DNA of 64,000 nucleotides. Origin: Mycolicibacterium monacense. Its GTDB lineage: Bacteria > Actinomycetota > Actinomycetes > Mycobacteriales > Mycobacteriaceae. The DNA lies in the NCBI RefSeq assembly GCF_010731575.1, contig NZ_AP022617.1, forward strand, positions 186,001 to 250,000, read 5' to 3'. Under the pieces are notes generated by a model that made no database searches, was not told where the DNA came from, and saw only the letters and a program-made list of their open reading frames with translations. The translations under genes and the position numbers were made by a program. Of the stretch, positions 7,536 to 18,843 are shown piece after piece (the first letter of the stretch is position 1; every line of letters begins with the position of its first letter).

Positions 7536-8966
7536 ATGTCCGCTGTCGCCACCGGTGAACCGGCCCCCGAGGTCACCGAGCGCCTCGAATCCGACCTCAC
7601 CGTCATCCCGGAGTCCGGACGGACGACCGACGTACGCGGTCAGTTCTGGATCTGGGCGGGGGCCAACATCGCGCCGATCAACTGGGTCCTCGGCGCCCTC
7701 GGCGTCACGATGGGCCTGGGTCTGTGGGAGACGATCGCCGTGCTCGCGGTCGGCAACCTGATCGGGATGTCGCTGTTCGGCATCTTCGTCGTGATCGGCC
7801 AGCGCACCGGGGTCACGGGAATGGTGCTGTCCCGGGCCATCTTCGGCCGCCGCGGCGCCTACGTGCCCGCCGCCGTCCAGGCGGTCGTGTGCATGGGGTG
7901 GTGCGCGGTGAACACCTGGATCGTGCTCGACCTGGTGATGGCGCTGCTCGGGCGCATCGGCATCGCCGATCCCGACAGCACCGCACACGGTCCGCGGATC
8001 GTGGTGGGTGCCGTCATCATGGTCATCCAGGTGGTGATCGCCTGGTTCGGCTACCGGGTGATCGCGGCGTTCGAACGCTGGACCGTGCCGCCGACCGTGG
8101 CGATCCTGGTCGCGATGACGGCGGTCGCCTGGTTCGGCCTCGACGTCGAATGGGGTTACGCCGGTGATGCGGCACTGACCACCGGAGAGCACATCGCCGC
8201 CCTGTCGGCCGTGATGACCGCCATCGGAATCGGCTGGGGCATCACCTGGTTCGGCTACGCCGGCGACTACTCGCGGTTCGTGTCCACCACCGTGCCCGCC
8301 CGCAAACTCTTCGTGGCCAGTGCGCTGGGCCAGTTCATCCCGGTCCTCTGGCTGGGCGCCCTGGGGGCGACGCTGGCGACGCTCAGCTCGTCCGCGGATC
8401 CGGGCGAGATCATCGTCGACGCCTACGGCGCGCTGGCCATCCCGGTCCTGCTGCTCGTCGTCCATGGACCGCTGGCCACCAACATCCTCAACATCTACAC
8501 GTGCACGGTGTCGACCCAGGCGCTCGACATCCACATCAACCGCCGCATCCTCAACCTGGTCATCGGCGCCGTCGCCATGGTCGGGGTCGTGCTCTTCGTG
8601 CTCAACGGCGACTTCGCGCTGATGATCGACAGCTGGCTGGTCGGCATCGTCGGCTGGGTGGCGCCGTGGGCCGCGGTGGTTCTGGTGCACTGGTTCGTGA
8701 TCGCGCGCCGCGAGGTCGACCCCGAGGCGCTCCTGGCGCCGCCCGGCGCGGGGCTGCTGCCGACGGTGCGGCCGACCGCCCTGGTGGCACTGGGTGTCGG
8801 CATCCTCTTCACCTGGATGTTCATGTACGGCATGACACCGCTGCTGCAGGGTCCGGTCGCGAGCGCGCTGGGCGGCGTCGACCTGTCGTGGCTGGCCGGC
8901 GGAATCGCCGCGGCGGGTACCTATCTCGCACTGGAGGCGATCCGCGGGCGGCAACTGCAGAAGTGA
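7536..8966 (+). CDS. NCS1-family nucleobase/cytosine-type permease
   Basis: Membrane transporter of 476 residues with about 12 hydrophobic segments. The first membrane helix holds the NCS1 pattern WIWAGANIAPINWVLGALG. A later segment, GWGITWFGYAGDYSRF, matches the family substrate/Na+ region. NCS1 proteins import cytosine, uracil, purines, allantoin or hydantoins with H+ or Na+. No catabolic gene is adjacent, so the substrate cannot be chosen. Start ATG 7536 follows a GGAG-type site. Confidence 0.88.
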   Translation: MSAVATGEPAPEVTERLESDLTVIPESGRTTDVRGQFWIWAGANIAPINWVLGALGVTMGLGLWETIAVLAVGNLIGMSLFGIFVVIGQRTGVTGMVLSRAIFGRRGAYVPAAVQAVVCMGWCAVNTWIVLDLVMALLGRIGIADPDSTAHGPRIVVGAVIMVIQVVIAWFGYRVIAAFERWTVPPTVAILVAMTAVAWFGLDVEWGYAGDAALTTGEHIAALSAVMTAIGIGWGITWFGYAGDYSRFVSTTVPARKLFVASALGQFIPVLWLGALGATLATLSSSADPGEIIVDAYGALAIPVLLLVVHGPLATNILNIYTCTVSTQALDIHINRRILNLVIGAVAMVGVVLFVLNGDFALMIDSWLVGIVGWVAPWAAVVLVHWFVIARREVDPEALLAPPGAGLLPTVRPTALVALGVGILFTWMFMYGMTPLLQGPVASALGGVDLSWLAGGIAAAGTYLALEAIRGRQLQK

Positions 8967-8995
8967 TGTCACCGGATGGCGCTAACGTCCGTCCC

Positions 8996-9226
8996 ATGAG
9001 TCACCGACTTGTGCGCATCTATCGCGAGGGGCGAGCGGCGTACCCCCACACCATCGACTGCCCCTACACCGGGGATTTGGTGGCCGCGCGCATGTGGCGG
9101 CTGGGGTGGCAGAAGGCCCGCGACGAACACCGTGGCATTCCGCCGGTCACGGAGACGCTGCAGCGGATGAGCGAACAACTGGCCGACCTCGCACCGCTGG
9201 CCGAGCGGTTGGGGGATCACGACTGA
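8996..9226 (+). CDS. Ribosome modulation factor (RMF/CrpP)-like small protein
   Basis: A 76-residue basic protein starting at ATG 8996. Residues 12-45 align by eye with E. coli RMF: a G-rich start, then CPYTGDLVAARMWRLGWQKA, which reproduces the RMF pattern CPY-x(3)-L-x(2)-R-x(2)-W-x(2)-GW-x(2)-A. RMF dimerises 70S ribosomes in stationary phase; the related CrpP was described in drug resistance. Mycobacteria normally hibernate ribosomes with HPF/RafS proteins, so function here is open. It lies 29 nt after the permease stop and may share its transcript. Confidence 0.65.
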   Translation: MSHRLVRIYREGRAAYPHTIDCPYTGDLVAARMWRLGWQKARDEHRGIPPVTETLQRMSEQLADLAPLAERLGDHD

Positions 9227-9313
9227 GGTCTGCGAGGTCGGCCTCGGTCTGAGGCCAAGCGACACAACCTGATTGACAACTCATCGGTGATGTCCGACTT
9301 ACGGTGAGCCGTC

Positions 9314-11856
<2,543 letters not shown>

Positions 11857-11874
11857 CCGCCTAAGGGGGAAGCG

Positions 11875-12330
11875 ATGGACGTACATCGGGGCTGGGGTGT
11901 CGTACCCGCAGCGGTGATCGGCTTGGCGGTGCTACCCGGCTCCGCCGCCGCCACCCCGGCCGAAGGCGACGTGGTGCGCACGGACCTCGCGAAGGGGGAG
12001 ACGGACCAGCCGGTGTCCATCACCACGGCGCCGGGGGAGCGCAGCTCGCTGCTCGTGCAGGACCTGCAGATGCGCCCCGGCTCGAGCAGTGGCTGGCACA
12101 CCCATCCCGGCCCGGAGCACTCGGTGATCACCGGCGGGACGGTCGAGTTGCAGACCGCCGCCGACTGCGCCGTCGTCCCCTACGGGGCGGGGCAGGCCGT
12201 GTTCATCCCGGCAGGCCTCGCACACCGGGTCGCCAACACCGCCCCCCACGACGCCCACGTCGTCGCCACCTACACGGTGCCCACAGGTGCACCGGCCCGC
12301 GGCGACTCGCCCGACGTGTGCCGAAAGTAG
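11875..12330 (+). CDS. Exported small cupin-domain protein
   Basis: A 151-residue protein. Its first 25 residues form a signal sequence ending AAATPAEG. The rest is a single cupin barrel with GWHTHPGPEHSVITGG (His-x-His and Glu/His ligands) and AVFIPAGLAHRVAN for the second motif. A divalent metal is therefore likely. Enzymatic or binding role is unknown. Its last 13 nt overlap the amidase gene, and it follows the antigen-85-like gene closely, so the three are probably co-expressed. Confidence 0.75.
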   Translation: MDVHRGWGVVPAAVIGLAVLPGSAAATPAEGDVVRTDLAKGETDQPVSITTAPGERSSLLVQDLQMRPGSSSGWHTHPGPEHSVITGGTVELQTAADCAVVPYGAGQAVFIPAGLAHRVANTAPHDAHVVATYTVPTGAPARGDSPDVCRK

Positions 12331-13088
12331 CCCTGCGGTCCGGCGATCCGGTTTGGCTCGCCGATGTCGTACGCGCAGAGGGCCTTTCAGTGGTCGAGCA
12401 CCCGGGGTGGACGCAGCGCGGGCACGGCGATTTCGACGACATCCGCGGGGTGATGGTGCACCACACCGGATCGGACACCGCCACCGCCGCCTCGATCGCC
12501 GACGGCCGCCCGGACCTGGCCGGGCCGCTGTCGCAACTGCACATCGCCCGCGACGGCACGGTGACGGTCGTCGCCGCCGGGGTCGCCTGGCATGCGGGTG
12601 CCGGACGGTATCGGTGGCTGCCGGCGAACACGGGGAACCGGCACACCATCGGCATCGAATGCGCCAACACCGGGACCGGCCCCACCGCACCCCACCGCAC
12701 GAACTGGCCCGACGCCCAGTACCTCGCGTTGGTGCGCTGCTGTGCGGCGATCATGCGGCGCCTCGGGTTCGGCGCCGCCCGCACGATCGGCCACCGGGAG
12801 TACGCGGGCGGGGTCCAGGGCAAGTGGGACCCCGGCGCGATCGACCTGGACACCCTGCGTGCCGACATCCAGGCGCGGATCGGCTTCGCCGACGCGCACG
12901 TCGCCGAGGCGCAGCGACGGCTCAAGTACGCCTACCGGCGCTACGCCGGACATCTCGAGATCGACGGTGTGTACGGGCCGGAAACCGAGGCGGCGGTGCG
13001 TGAGTTCCAGCGCAGAACCCCGGGTCTGCTTGCCGACGGCATCGTCGGGCCGGCCACCGCCGCGGCTCTGGGTGTGGCGGCGCGATAG
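12318..13088 (+). CDS. N-acetylmuramoyl-L-alanine amidase with peptidoglycan-binding domain
   Basis: Protein of 256 residues, Amidase_2 type (residues about 40-180) followed by a PG_binding_1 domain (about 195-253). Zinc ligands are in VMVHHTGSD and IGHREYAGG. The binding domain has the usual GVYGPETEAAVREFQR and GIVGPATAAAL repeats. It cleaves the bond between muramic acid and the stem peptide. No signal peptide is visible, which resembles phage lysins, but no phage genes are near and M. tuberculosis Rv3594 has the same plan. Start GTG 12318 overlaps the cupin gene by 13 nt. Confidence 0.85.
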   Translation: MPKVALRSGDPVWLADVVRAEGLSVVEHPGWTQRGHGDFDDIRGVMVHHTGSDTATAASIADGRPDLAGPLSQLHIARDGTVTVVAAGVAWHAGAGRYRWLPANTGNRHTIGIECANTGTGPTAPHRTNWPDAQYLALVRCCAAIMRRLGFGAARTIGHREYAGGVQGKWDPGAIDLDTLRADIQARIGFADAHVAEAQRRLKYAYRRYAGHLEIDGVYGPETEAAVREFQRRTPGLLADGIVGPATAAALGVAAR

Positions 13089-13113
13089 CCCGAAACGGGC
13101 CGCCAGCGAATAT

Positions 13114-13137
13114 CCGGCCACCAGTAGCCGTGGCCGG
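13114..13137 (+). terminator. Hairpin after the amidase gene
   Basis: Arms CCGGCCAC and GTGGCCGG pair perfectly around an 8-nt loop, 25 nt after the amidase stop. There is no U-run, as is common for mycobacterial terminators. Confidence 0.45.
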
Positions 13138-13359
13138 CCCCACGATGCCGTCGGATCCGATGGCCGGACCGGGGTGGCGGCGACCCCGAAACGGACAGGG
13201 GCGGGGAATTTGCTGGCGTGTCCCGGTGTGATCTCCCGCTCACTTTTCGGCGCAAAGGTAAGAACTCGCGCTTTCGGGCATTCCGATGTTTGATCATGGC
13301 CGCTTTGCCGGAATCGTTAACATGCAGGCCACCGAGGTGTGCCAATTCGCCACAAAAAG

Positions 13360-13396
13360 GTCACGACTGCGTAACGAAGAGTTTCCTAAGTATGCT
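13360..13396 (+). promoter_or_regulatory. Candidate promoter with direct repeat before the propeller gene
   Basis: GTCACGA (13360) and GTAACGA (13371) are direct repeats one helical turn (11 bp) apart. They lie just before TATGCT (13391-13396), a good -10 box. Tandem sites of this kind are typical of OmpR-class activators, and MtrA is one mycobacterial candidate. This assignment is inference. Confidence 0.35.
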
Positions 13397-13554
13397 CTGA
13401 GAGTCTCTCCGGCGCGGGTGGACTTAGGACGAAAACGCCGGGAAAAGCCGGGTTGCCCTGTCGCTAGACTCGGATCGGACCGCGCCATCCCGGCGCGATG
13501 AACGACTGAACACAACGGCCGGTGCACGCCATACCGGCGGAGGTGCCGAGACTC

Positions 13555-14601
13555 ATGGCAAATATTTTCACGCGTAGGAAACCCCCCGTAGCCGCCCCGA
13601 AGGTTACGGCTATGACCGCACAGGATCCGCAGGTCGCGGTGCTCGACGTGGCTGCACTGCCGCGCGGACCGGTCGGCGACCTCGCCGTCGACAGCGCATC
13701 CGGTTTCGTGGTCACGACCAACCCCGCGGACCGTTCGATCACCGTGTTCGACGCCGACACCCTCGGCTCGGCCAGGGTGGTGGCGGTGGGCGGCACCCCC
13801 GGCCTCGTCGCCGTCGCCGAGGACCGCGCCTACGTCACCACGTCCTCGCTGCACGACGATGCGGTCACCGTGGTCGACACGCGGGTGGGCACCGTCATCG
13901 CGCGCTACCCGCTCGCCTTCACGGCCACGGCGATGACCATCAGCCCCGACGGCAAGCGCGTGTACATCGGCCGCACCGGTGACCAGGACGTCGACGTCGC
14001 GGTGCTCGACACGGCGGCGGAACGTTTCGGCACCATCGGCATCGGCTACCGGCCCGGGACCACCGTGGACGCCGTCCGGGTCGACGCCGCGGGCCGTCGG
14101 CTGTACGTGGCCACGACGGGTCTGGCGGGCAGCGCCCTGCTCACCGTCGACATCGAGACCGCTCGCGTGGTGCGCCGGTTGCGGCTGCCGTCGCCGATCC
14201 GCGATCTCGCCCTCGGGCGCGACGGGCTGGCCTACGTGCTGCGCTCCGACCGCCGCTACGGCGGCAGCATCGACGTCATCGACCTCGGTGCCAACGTGGT
14301 CATCGACTCGGTCGCCATCGGCGGCGCGCCCACGCAGCTGACCGTCAGCCCCGACGGTTCGCGTGCCTACGTCGTGGACTACGACCGGGTGGCCGTGTTC
14401 GACGCGATGACCAGTGAGGTCGTGGACGAGATCACCGGTGAGGGATCCCCGGCGTGCGTGGCCGTGCGTGAGGACGGCCGCCGGATCTACGTCGCCGACC
14501 ACGCCGGCGCCATGACGTCACTCGCCACGCCCCGGAAGCATTTCGCGGCGACCGATCCGATCGTCCGGCCCGACATGCGGGAACTGTCGCCCGCCGTCTA
14601 A
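13555..14601 (+). CDS. YVTN-type beta-propeller protein
   Basis: Protein of 348 residues made of repeated blades such as ISPDGKRVYIG, VSPDGSRAYVVDY and VREDGRRIYVADH, the YVTN/YncE propeller pattern. No signal peptide is obvious; the N-terminus is basic (MANIFTRRKPP). ATG 13555 is preferred to ATG 13522 because a GGAGG-type site precedes it. Propellers of this class bind ligands or proteins rather than catalyse, and the role here is unknown. The stop overlaps that of the convergent response-regulator gene by 4 nt. Confidence 0.7.
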   Translation: MANIFTRRKPPVAAPKVTAMTAQDPQVAVLDVAALPRGPVGDLAVDSASGFVVTTNPADRSITVFDADTLGSARVVAVGGTPGLVAVAEDRAYVTTSSLHDDAVTVVDTRVGTVIARYPLAFTATAMTISPDGKRVYIGRTGDQDVDVAVLDTAAERFGTIGIGYRPGTTVDAVRVDAAGRRLYVATTGLAGSALLTVDIETARVVRRLRLPSPIRDLALGRDGLAYVLRSDRRYGGSIDVIDLGANVVIDSVAIGGAPTQLTVSPDGSRAYVVDYDRVAVFDAMTSEVVDEITGEGSPACVAVREDGRRIYVADHAGAMTSLATPRKHFAATDPIVRPDMRELSPAV

Positions 14602-15299
14602 CGCCACTGATAACGCGTCTTGGGCCGCCCCGCCCTGCCGTAGTCGGTGAGGCGGGTGACGGTGCCGTCGTCGGCAAGCCGCTCGAGGTAGCGCCATGCC
14701 GTCACCCGGGACACGCCCACCTGTGAGGCGACCTGGTCCGCGGTGAGCCCGTCGGCGGAATCGCGCACCGCCCTGGCGATCTCGTCATTGGTGCCCGGTG
14801 CGGTGCCCTTGGGTGCCGTGGCCCGGTCGGCGGAACCCCGGAGTTCGGCGAGGGCCCGGTCGACCTCGGTCTGGCTGGCCGCGTCGATACCCGCGGGCAG
14901 CGCGTCGCGGTAGCGCCGGTAGCGCTCCAACCGGTCCCGGAACGCCGCGAAGGTGAACGGTTTGAGCAGGTACGCCAGCGCGCCGTGCGATACCGCCGCC
15001 CGCACCATCTCCAGGTCGCGCTCCGAGGTGATCGCGATGATGTCCGGTGCCGGGCGCAGCCCCGACAGCGCCGAGGCCAGCGAGATCCCGGTGGCGTCCG
15101 GCAGGCCGAGGTCGAGCAACACCAGATCGATCGGGTGCTCACCGGTCGCCGCCTCCGACGCCGCCCGCATCGCGTCGCGCGCGGTGTGCGCGACCGCCGC
15201 GGTGGCGAAACCGGTCAGGCGCGACAGGTAGGTCTGGTGGGCCTCGGCGATCAGCGGATCGTCCTCGACGATGAGCACCGAGATCGGCCGAGTGCTCAC
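14598..15299 (-). CDS. CitB/DcuR-type response regulator
   Basis: Protein of 233 residues. The receiver domain (about 7-125) has acidic pocket residues EDD and phosphoacceptor D63 in LVLLDLGLPDATG. The C-terminal helix-turn-helix is LTADQVASQVGVSRVTAWRYL. This is the regulator class that partners CitA/DcuS kinases for citrate and C4-dicarboxylates. Start GTG 15299 overlaps the kinase stop as GTGA, so the pair is translated together. The dicarboxylate carrier gene starts just beyond the kinase gene on the other strand and is the obvious target. Confidence 0.88.
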   Translation of the reverse strand: MSTRPISVLIVEDDPLIAEAHQTYLSRLTGFATAAVAHTARDAMRAASEAATGEHPIDLVLLDLGLPDATGISLASALSGLRPAPDIIAITSERDLEMVRAAVSHGALAYLLKPFTFAAFRDRLERYRRYRDALPAGIDAASQTEVDRALAELRGSADRATAPKGTAPGTNDEIARAVRDSADGLTADQVASQVGVSRVTAWRYLERLADDGTVTRLTDYGRAGRPKTRYQWR

Positions 15300-16873
15300 G
15301 AGACTCCCAGCGGCACCGTCACGGTCACCACCGAACCGTAGGTGACGTCGGCGGTGACCGTACCGCCGTGCCTGGCCGCCACCTGCGCGACGAGCGCCAG
15401 TCCGAGCCCGTGATGTGCCTTCCCGTCACCCGGCTTCGTCGAGTAGCCGCGCTGCATCGCCCGCGCGAACGTCTCCGGATCCATCCCCGCGCCGCTGTCG
15501 GCCACCCGCATCAACAACCGGGTCTCGTCCTGGTTGACCGTCACCTCCACCCACGGGTCGTCGCGGTCGCAGGCGTCCATCGCGTTGTCGACGAGATTGC
15601 CCAGCACCGTGACCATCTCCTGGCCCGACAGCGCTTCGCTGTGCGACGGCAGATGGGTGTCCTCGGTGACGGTCAGCGCGATGCCCCGTTCGTCTGCCTG
15701 CGCGGTCTTGCCCAGCAGCAGTGCCACCAGCGCGGGTTCGGCGACGGCCTCCGACAGTCGGTCGACGAGGCGCTGCGACAATTCGAGTTCGTGCGTCGCG
15801 AAGCGCACCGCGTCCTCGGGACGGCCCATCTCCACCATCGTGATGACGGTGTGCAGCTTGTTCGCCGCCTCGTGCGCCTGCGCCCGCAGCGAGTCGGTGA
15901 GGACCTGCAGCGAGCTGAGTTCGCCCAGCGCGCCCTGCAATTCGGTGCGGTCACGGATCGTCACCACCTCCGACTCGGAGCCGGCGACCCGCGAACGGTT
16001 CACCACCAGCACCCGTTCGTCGGTGACGTGCACCTCGTCGCGCACCCCGGGATCGGAGGTCTGCAGGAACGGGGGCAGGGCCGCGCGGTCGATCGGCCCG
16101 GGCGGCAATCCGAGCAGGCGGCGCGCCTCGTCGTTGACCAGCGCCACCCCGTCGTGGTCGAGCACCACCAGACCCTCGGACACCGAATGCAGGATCGCGT
16201 CGTGGTGTTCGTACATCACGCGCAGTTCGTCGGGCCGCAGGCCGTGGGTCTGGCGCATCAGGCGCCGCCGGATCAGCCACATGCCGATCGACGAAACGAC
16301 CACTGCCGCAAGGGTCACCGCCGCGATCGTGGGAACCTGCGAGCGCCACCGCTGCGCCAGCGTCTGTTGCGTGATCCCCGCCGACACCAGGCCGACGATG
16401 CGGTCGCCGTCCCGAACCGGCGCGACGGCGCGGATCGAGGGACCCAGCGTGCCGGTGTAGACCTCGCTGAACGTCTCACCGCGTAGGGCGGGTTCGGTGG
16501 TCCCGAGGTAGCGGCCGCCGATCTGCCCGGGATCGGTGTGGGTGAACCGGACCCCGTCGGGCGCCATGATCGTGATGAACGCGATCCCGGTCTGGGTGCG
16601 GACCGCTTCGGTGACCGGTTGCAGAAGCTCTGTCGCCCTTCCGGATTCGATGGCCGCAGCGGTCGACGGCGAATCCGCGAGCGCGGTCGCGATACCGACG
16701 ACCTGCTGGCGCGCCGCCTCGTCGCCGTCGCGGCGCGCGTCGATCAGCGCGAGCGTGCTGCCGGCCACCACGATGACCGCGATCACGAGAATCTGCAGCG
16801 CGATGGCCTGCCCCGCGAGGGAGCGGGGCCGCGAGCGGCCTATCCACTCGGACCAGGGACGGGGCACCGGCAC
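15296..16873 (-). CDS. CitA/DcuS-type sensor histidine kinase
   Basis: Membrane kinase of 525 residues. One transmembrane helix at 23-45, an extracytoplasmic Cache-type sensor (about 48-178), a second helix at 182-202, a PAS domain (about 215-300), then the kinase. The phospho-histidine is H334 in LRAQAHEAANKLHTV, typical of the CitA/DcuS group. LGNLVDNAMDAC and VADSGAGMDP are the ATP site. It should sense an external organic acid and phosphorylate the adjacent regulator. Start GTG 16873 follows GGAGG. Confidence 0.88.
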   Translation of the reverse strand: MPVPRPWSEWIGRSRPRSLAGQAIALQILVIAVIVVAGSTLALIDARRDGDEAARQQVVGIATALADSPSTAAAIESGRATELLQPVTEAVRTQTGIAFITIMAPDGVRFTHTDPGQIGGRYLGTTEPALRGETFSEVYTGTLGPSIRAVAPVRDGDRIVGLVSAGITQQTLAQRWRSQVPTIAAVTLAAVVVSSIGMWLIRRRLMRQTHGLRPDELRVMYEHHDAILHSVSEGLVVLDHDGVALVNDEARRLLGLPPGPIDRAALPPFLQTSDPGVRDEVHVTDERVLVVNRSRVAGSESEVVTIRDRTELQGALGELSSLQVLTDSLRAQAHEAANKLHTVITMVEMGRPEDAVRFATHELELSQRLVDRLSEAVAEPALVALLLGKTAQADERGIALTVTEDTHLPSHSEALSGQEMVTVLGNLVDNAMDACDRDDPWVEVTVNQDETRLLMRVADSGAGMDPETFARAMQRGYSTKPGDGKAHHGLGLALVAQVAARHGGTVTADVTYGSVVTVTVPLGVS

Positions 16874-16897
16874 CTCCGTTGAACGAAATGAACTAAA

Positions 16898-16915
16898 ACG
16901 TGACCTGGCTCACGT
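16898..16915. promoter_or_regulatory. CRP-type palindrome between kinase and dctA
   Basis: ACGTGACCTGGCTCACGT is a palindrome with core GTGA-N6-TCAC, the recognition core of CRP (Rv3676-type) in mycobacteria. It lies 50 nt before dctA and 25 nt before the kinase start. Carbon-state control of dicarboxylate uptake would be sensible. Binding is inferred. Confidence 0.55.
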
Positions 16916-16965
16916 CCTGGCCGAACCTACTTGCAGACCGCACCCGATGTCGACCTGGAGGATTC

Positions 16966-18342
16966 ATGAGCGTCACCCTCGACCCACCGCCCGAGGCACC
17001 CGCCGCCAAGCGGCGCGACCGCACCCACTGGCTCTACATCGCCGTCATCGTGGCCGTGGTGGCCGGTGTGGCGGTCGGAATACTGGCGCCCGAGGTGGGC
17101 AAGAGCGTCGGCGTGCTCGGCAGCATGTTCGTCGACCTGATCAAGATGATGATCGCACCGGTCATCTTCTGCACGATCGTGCTGGGCATCGGCTCGGTCG
17201 CCAAGGCCGCCACCGTCGGCAAGGTCGGTGGTCTGGCGTTCGTGTACTTCCTGGTGATGTCCACCTTCGCGCTGGCGATCGGCCTGGTGGTCGGCAACAT
17301 CCTGCACCCCGGCACCGGGATGAACCTGTCGGAGAGCACGGCGGGCAAGGGCGCCGAACTGGCCGAGAAGGCCCACGAGTCCGGCGGACTGCTGGACTTC
17401 GTACACGGCATCATCCCCGACACCCTGGTCTCGGCGCTGACCGCGGGCAGTGTGCTGCAGGCGCTGTTCGTCGCGCTGCTGGTCGGTTTCGCGCTGCAGG
17501 CGATGGGACGCTCCGGTGAGCCGATCCTGCGCGGCGTCGAGCACCTGCAGAAGCTGGTCTTCAAGATCCTGGTGATGATCCTGTGGCTGGCGCCCATCGG
17601 GGCGTTCGGCGCGATCGCCAACGTCGTCGGCCAAACCGGTTGGGCCGCAGTCACACAACTGCTCACACTGATGCTCGGCTTCTACCTCACCTGCGCGGTG
17701 TTCGTCTTCGGGGTGCTCGGCGCCCTGATGCGGGCGGTGGCAGGCGTCTCGATCTTCAAGCTCGTCCGCTACCTGGCCCGCGAATACCTGCTGATCGTGT
17801 CGACCTCGTCCTCGGAGTCGGCGCTGCCGCGGCTGATCGCGAAGATGGAACACCTCGGGGTCGAGCGGAGCACCGTCGGCGTCGTCGTGCCGACCGGCTA
17901 CTCGTTCAACCTCGACGGCACCGCGATCTACCTGACGATGGCATCGCTGTTCATCGCAGGCGCGCTGGGTGATCCGCTGTCACTGCCCGAGCAGATCGGT
18001 CTGCTGGTGTTCATGATCGTCGCCTCCAAGGGCGCTGCCGGGGTGACCGGTGCGGGGCTCGCCACGCTCGCCGCCGGTCTGCAGAGCCACCGTCCCGACC
18101 TGCTCGACGGCGTCGGCCTGATCGTCGGGATCGATCGGTTCATGTCGGAAGCCCGTGCGGTGACGAACTTCTCGGGCAACGCGGTGGCCACCATCCTGGT
18201 CGGGTCGTGGACCAAGACCCTCGACCGCGACCGGGTGGATGCGGTGCTGCGCGGAGACGATCCGTTCGACGAGCTCACCATGGTCGACGACCATGCCGCC
18301 GACACCCGGCGTGCCGAGGAGCGCGTGCCCGCACCGGCGTAG
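16966..18342 (+). CDS. dctA: C4-dicarboxylate/H+ symporter DctA
   Basis: Glutamate-type symporter family (DAACS) protein of 458 residues that imports succinate, fumarate and malate. Signature regions are present: the Ser-rich loop IVSTSSSESALPRLI, helix 7 motif YSFNLDGTAIY, and the second loop GAAGVTGAGLATLAAG. Start ATG 16966 follows GGAGG; an upstream frame extension to 16900 runs through the CRP-like site and is rejected. The divergent CitA-type kinase and its regulator probably control it. A strong hairpin follows the gene. Confidence 0.92.
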   Translation: MSVTLDPPPEAPAAKRRDRTHWLYIAVIVAVVAGVAVGILAPEVGKSVGVLGSMFVDLIKMMIAPVIFCTIVLGIGSVAKAATVGKVGGLAFVYFLVMSTFALAIGLVVGNILHPGTGMNLSESTAGKGAELAEKAHESGGLLDFVHGIIPDTLVSALTAGSVLQALFVALLVGFALQAMGRSGEPILRGVEHLQKLVFKILVMILWLAPIGAFGAIANVVGQTGWAAVTQLLTLMLGFYLTCAVFVFGVLGALMRAVAGVSIFKLVRYLAREYLLIVSTSSSESALPRLIAKMEHLGVERSTVGVVVPTGYSFNLDGTAIYLTMASLFIAGALGDPLSLPEQIGLLVFMIVASKGAAGVTGAGLATLAAGLQSHRPDLLDGVGLIVGIDRFMSEARAVTNFSGNAVATILVGSWTKTLDRDRVDAVLRGDDPFDELTMVDDHAADTRRAEERVPAPA

Positions 18343-18356
18343 GGCACGACCGGAAC

Positions 18357-18387
18357 GACCCGACCGGTGTCCCGTCCCGGTCGGGTC
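18357..18387. terminator. Bidirectional hairpin between dctA and the small secreted protein gene
   Basis: GACCCGACCGG and CCGGTCGGGTC are perfect 11-nt arms with a 9-nt loop, placed between two convergent genes. Short T runs follow only weakly. It can stop transcription from both sides. Confidence 0.7.
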
Positions 18388-18399
18388 TTCCGGCGCGTA

Positions 18400-18717
18400 T
18401 CAGGCCGTGCAGTTCAGCGTGACCGAGACCGACCGGCCGACGACGATCGGATTGAACGCGTTGATGTTGTAGTCGTCGTCGATACCGATCCGGTCGATCG
18501 GCGAGAACGACGTGACGGTCCGCGGATTGCGGACGTTGGTCACCACACACTCGCTCAGCGGCGCCGAACCGACGCGGTCGATGTTGACCGTGTAGCCCTC
18601 ACGCTGCAACCGGTTGATGGTGTCCTGTGCCGAATCGTCCGCCGACGCCAGACCTGCCGGTGCCGCGATGACCCCGCACACCGCGGCGCTTGCCGCAAGA
18701 GCCCACTTCGTACGCAT
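18400..18717 (-). CDS. Small secreted protein, function unknown
   Basis: A 105-residue protein with an N-terminal signal peptide (MRTKWALAASAAVCGVIAAPAGLASA, cleaved near ADDSA). The mature part contains two cysteines that could form a disulfide (SECVVTN and LNCTA at the end). Start ATG 18717 is chosen over the longer frame because the signal peptide begins there. Similar small exported proteins of unknown function are widespread in mycobacteria. Confidence 0.7.
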   Translation of the reverse strand: MRTKWALAASAAVCGVIAAPAGLASADDSAQDTINRLQREGYTVNIDRVGSAPLSECVVTNVRNPRTVTSFSPIDRIGIDDDYNINAFNPIVVGRSVSVTLNCTA

Positions 18718-18843
18718 GGCTCGTCTCCGTTCCTCTGTCCCCATTGTCGTCCGCTAGAACCCCGGGCGATATAGGAAAACTTCCCGCGTACCAGAGATCT
18801 GTGGTGGAAACGACGTGGCGACCGGAATGGTTCAACGACGGTT

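Larger units (their letters stand above)
13089..13554. other. 466-nt intergenic region: terminator, then promoter region
   Basis: No convincing gene is present on either strand. The first 50 nt hold a hairpin that can end the amidase transcript. The section 13230-13440 is AT-richer than the rest of the window and holds a -10-like box and a direct repeat. About 150 nt of likely untranslated leader precedes the beta-propeller gene. Short frames here have no supported start or family. Confidence 0.5.

Noticed and set aside
7455..8972. 505-codon frame antisense to the NCS1 permease
   Set aside because: Composition is His/Asp/Arg-rich with no helices or motifs, typical of a shadow frame; the permease is clearly real.
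12318..13088. Amidase as a prophage lysin
   Set aside because: No holin, structural or integrase gene is near; flanks are ordinary chromosomal genes and a chromosomal homologue is known.
13294..14502. 402-codon frame antisense to the propeller gene
   Set aside because: His/Asp/Gly repeats mirror the propeller codons; no start signal or motif.
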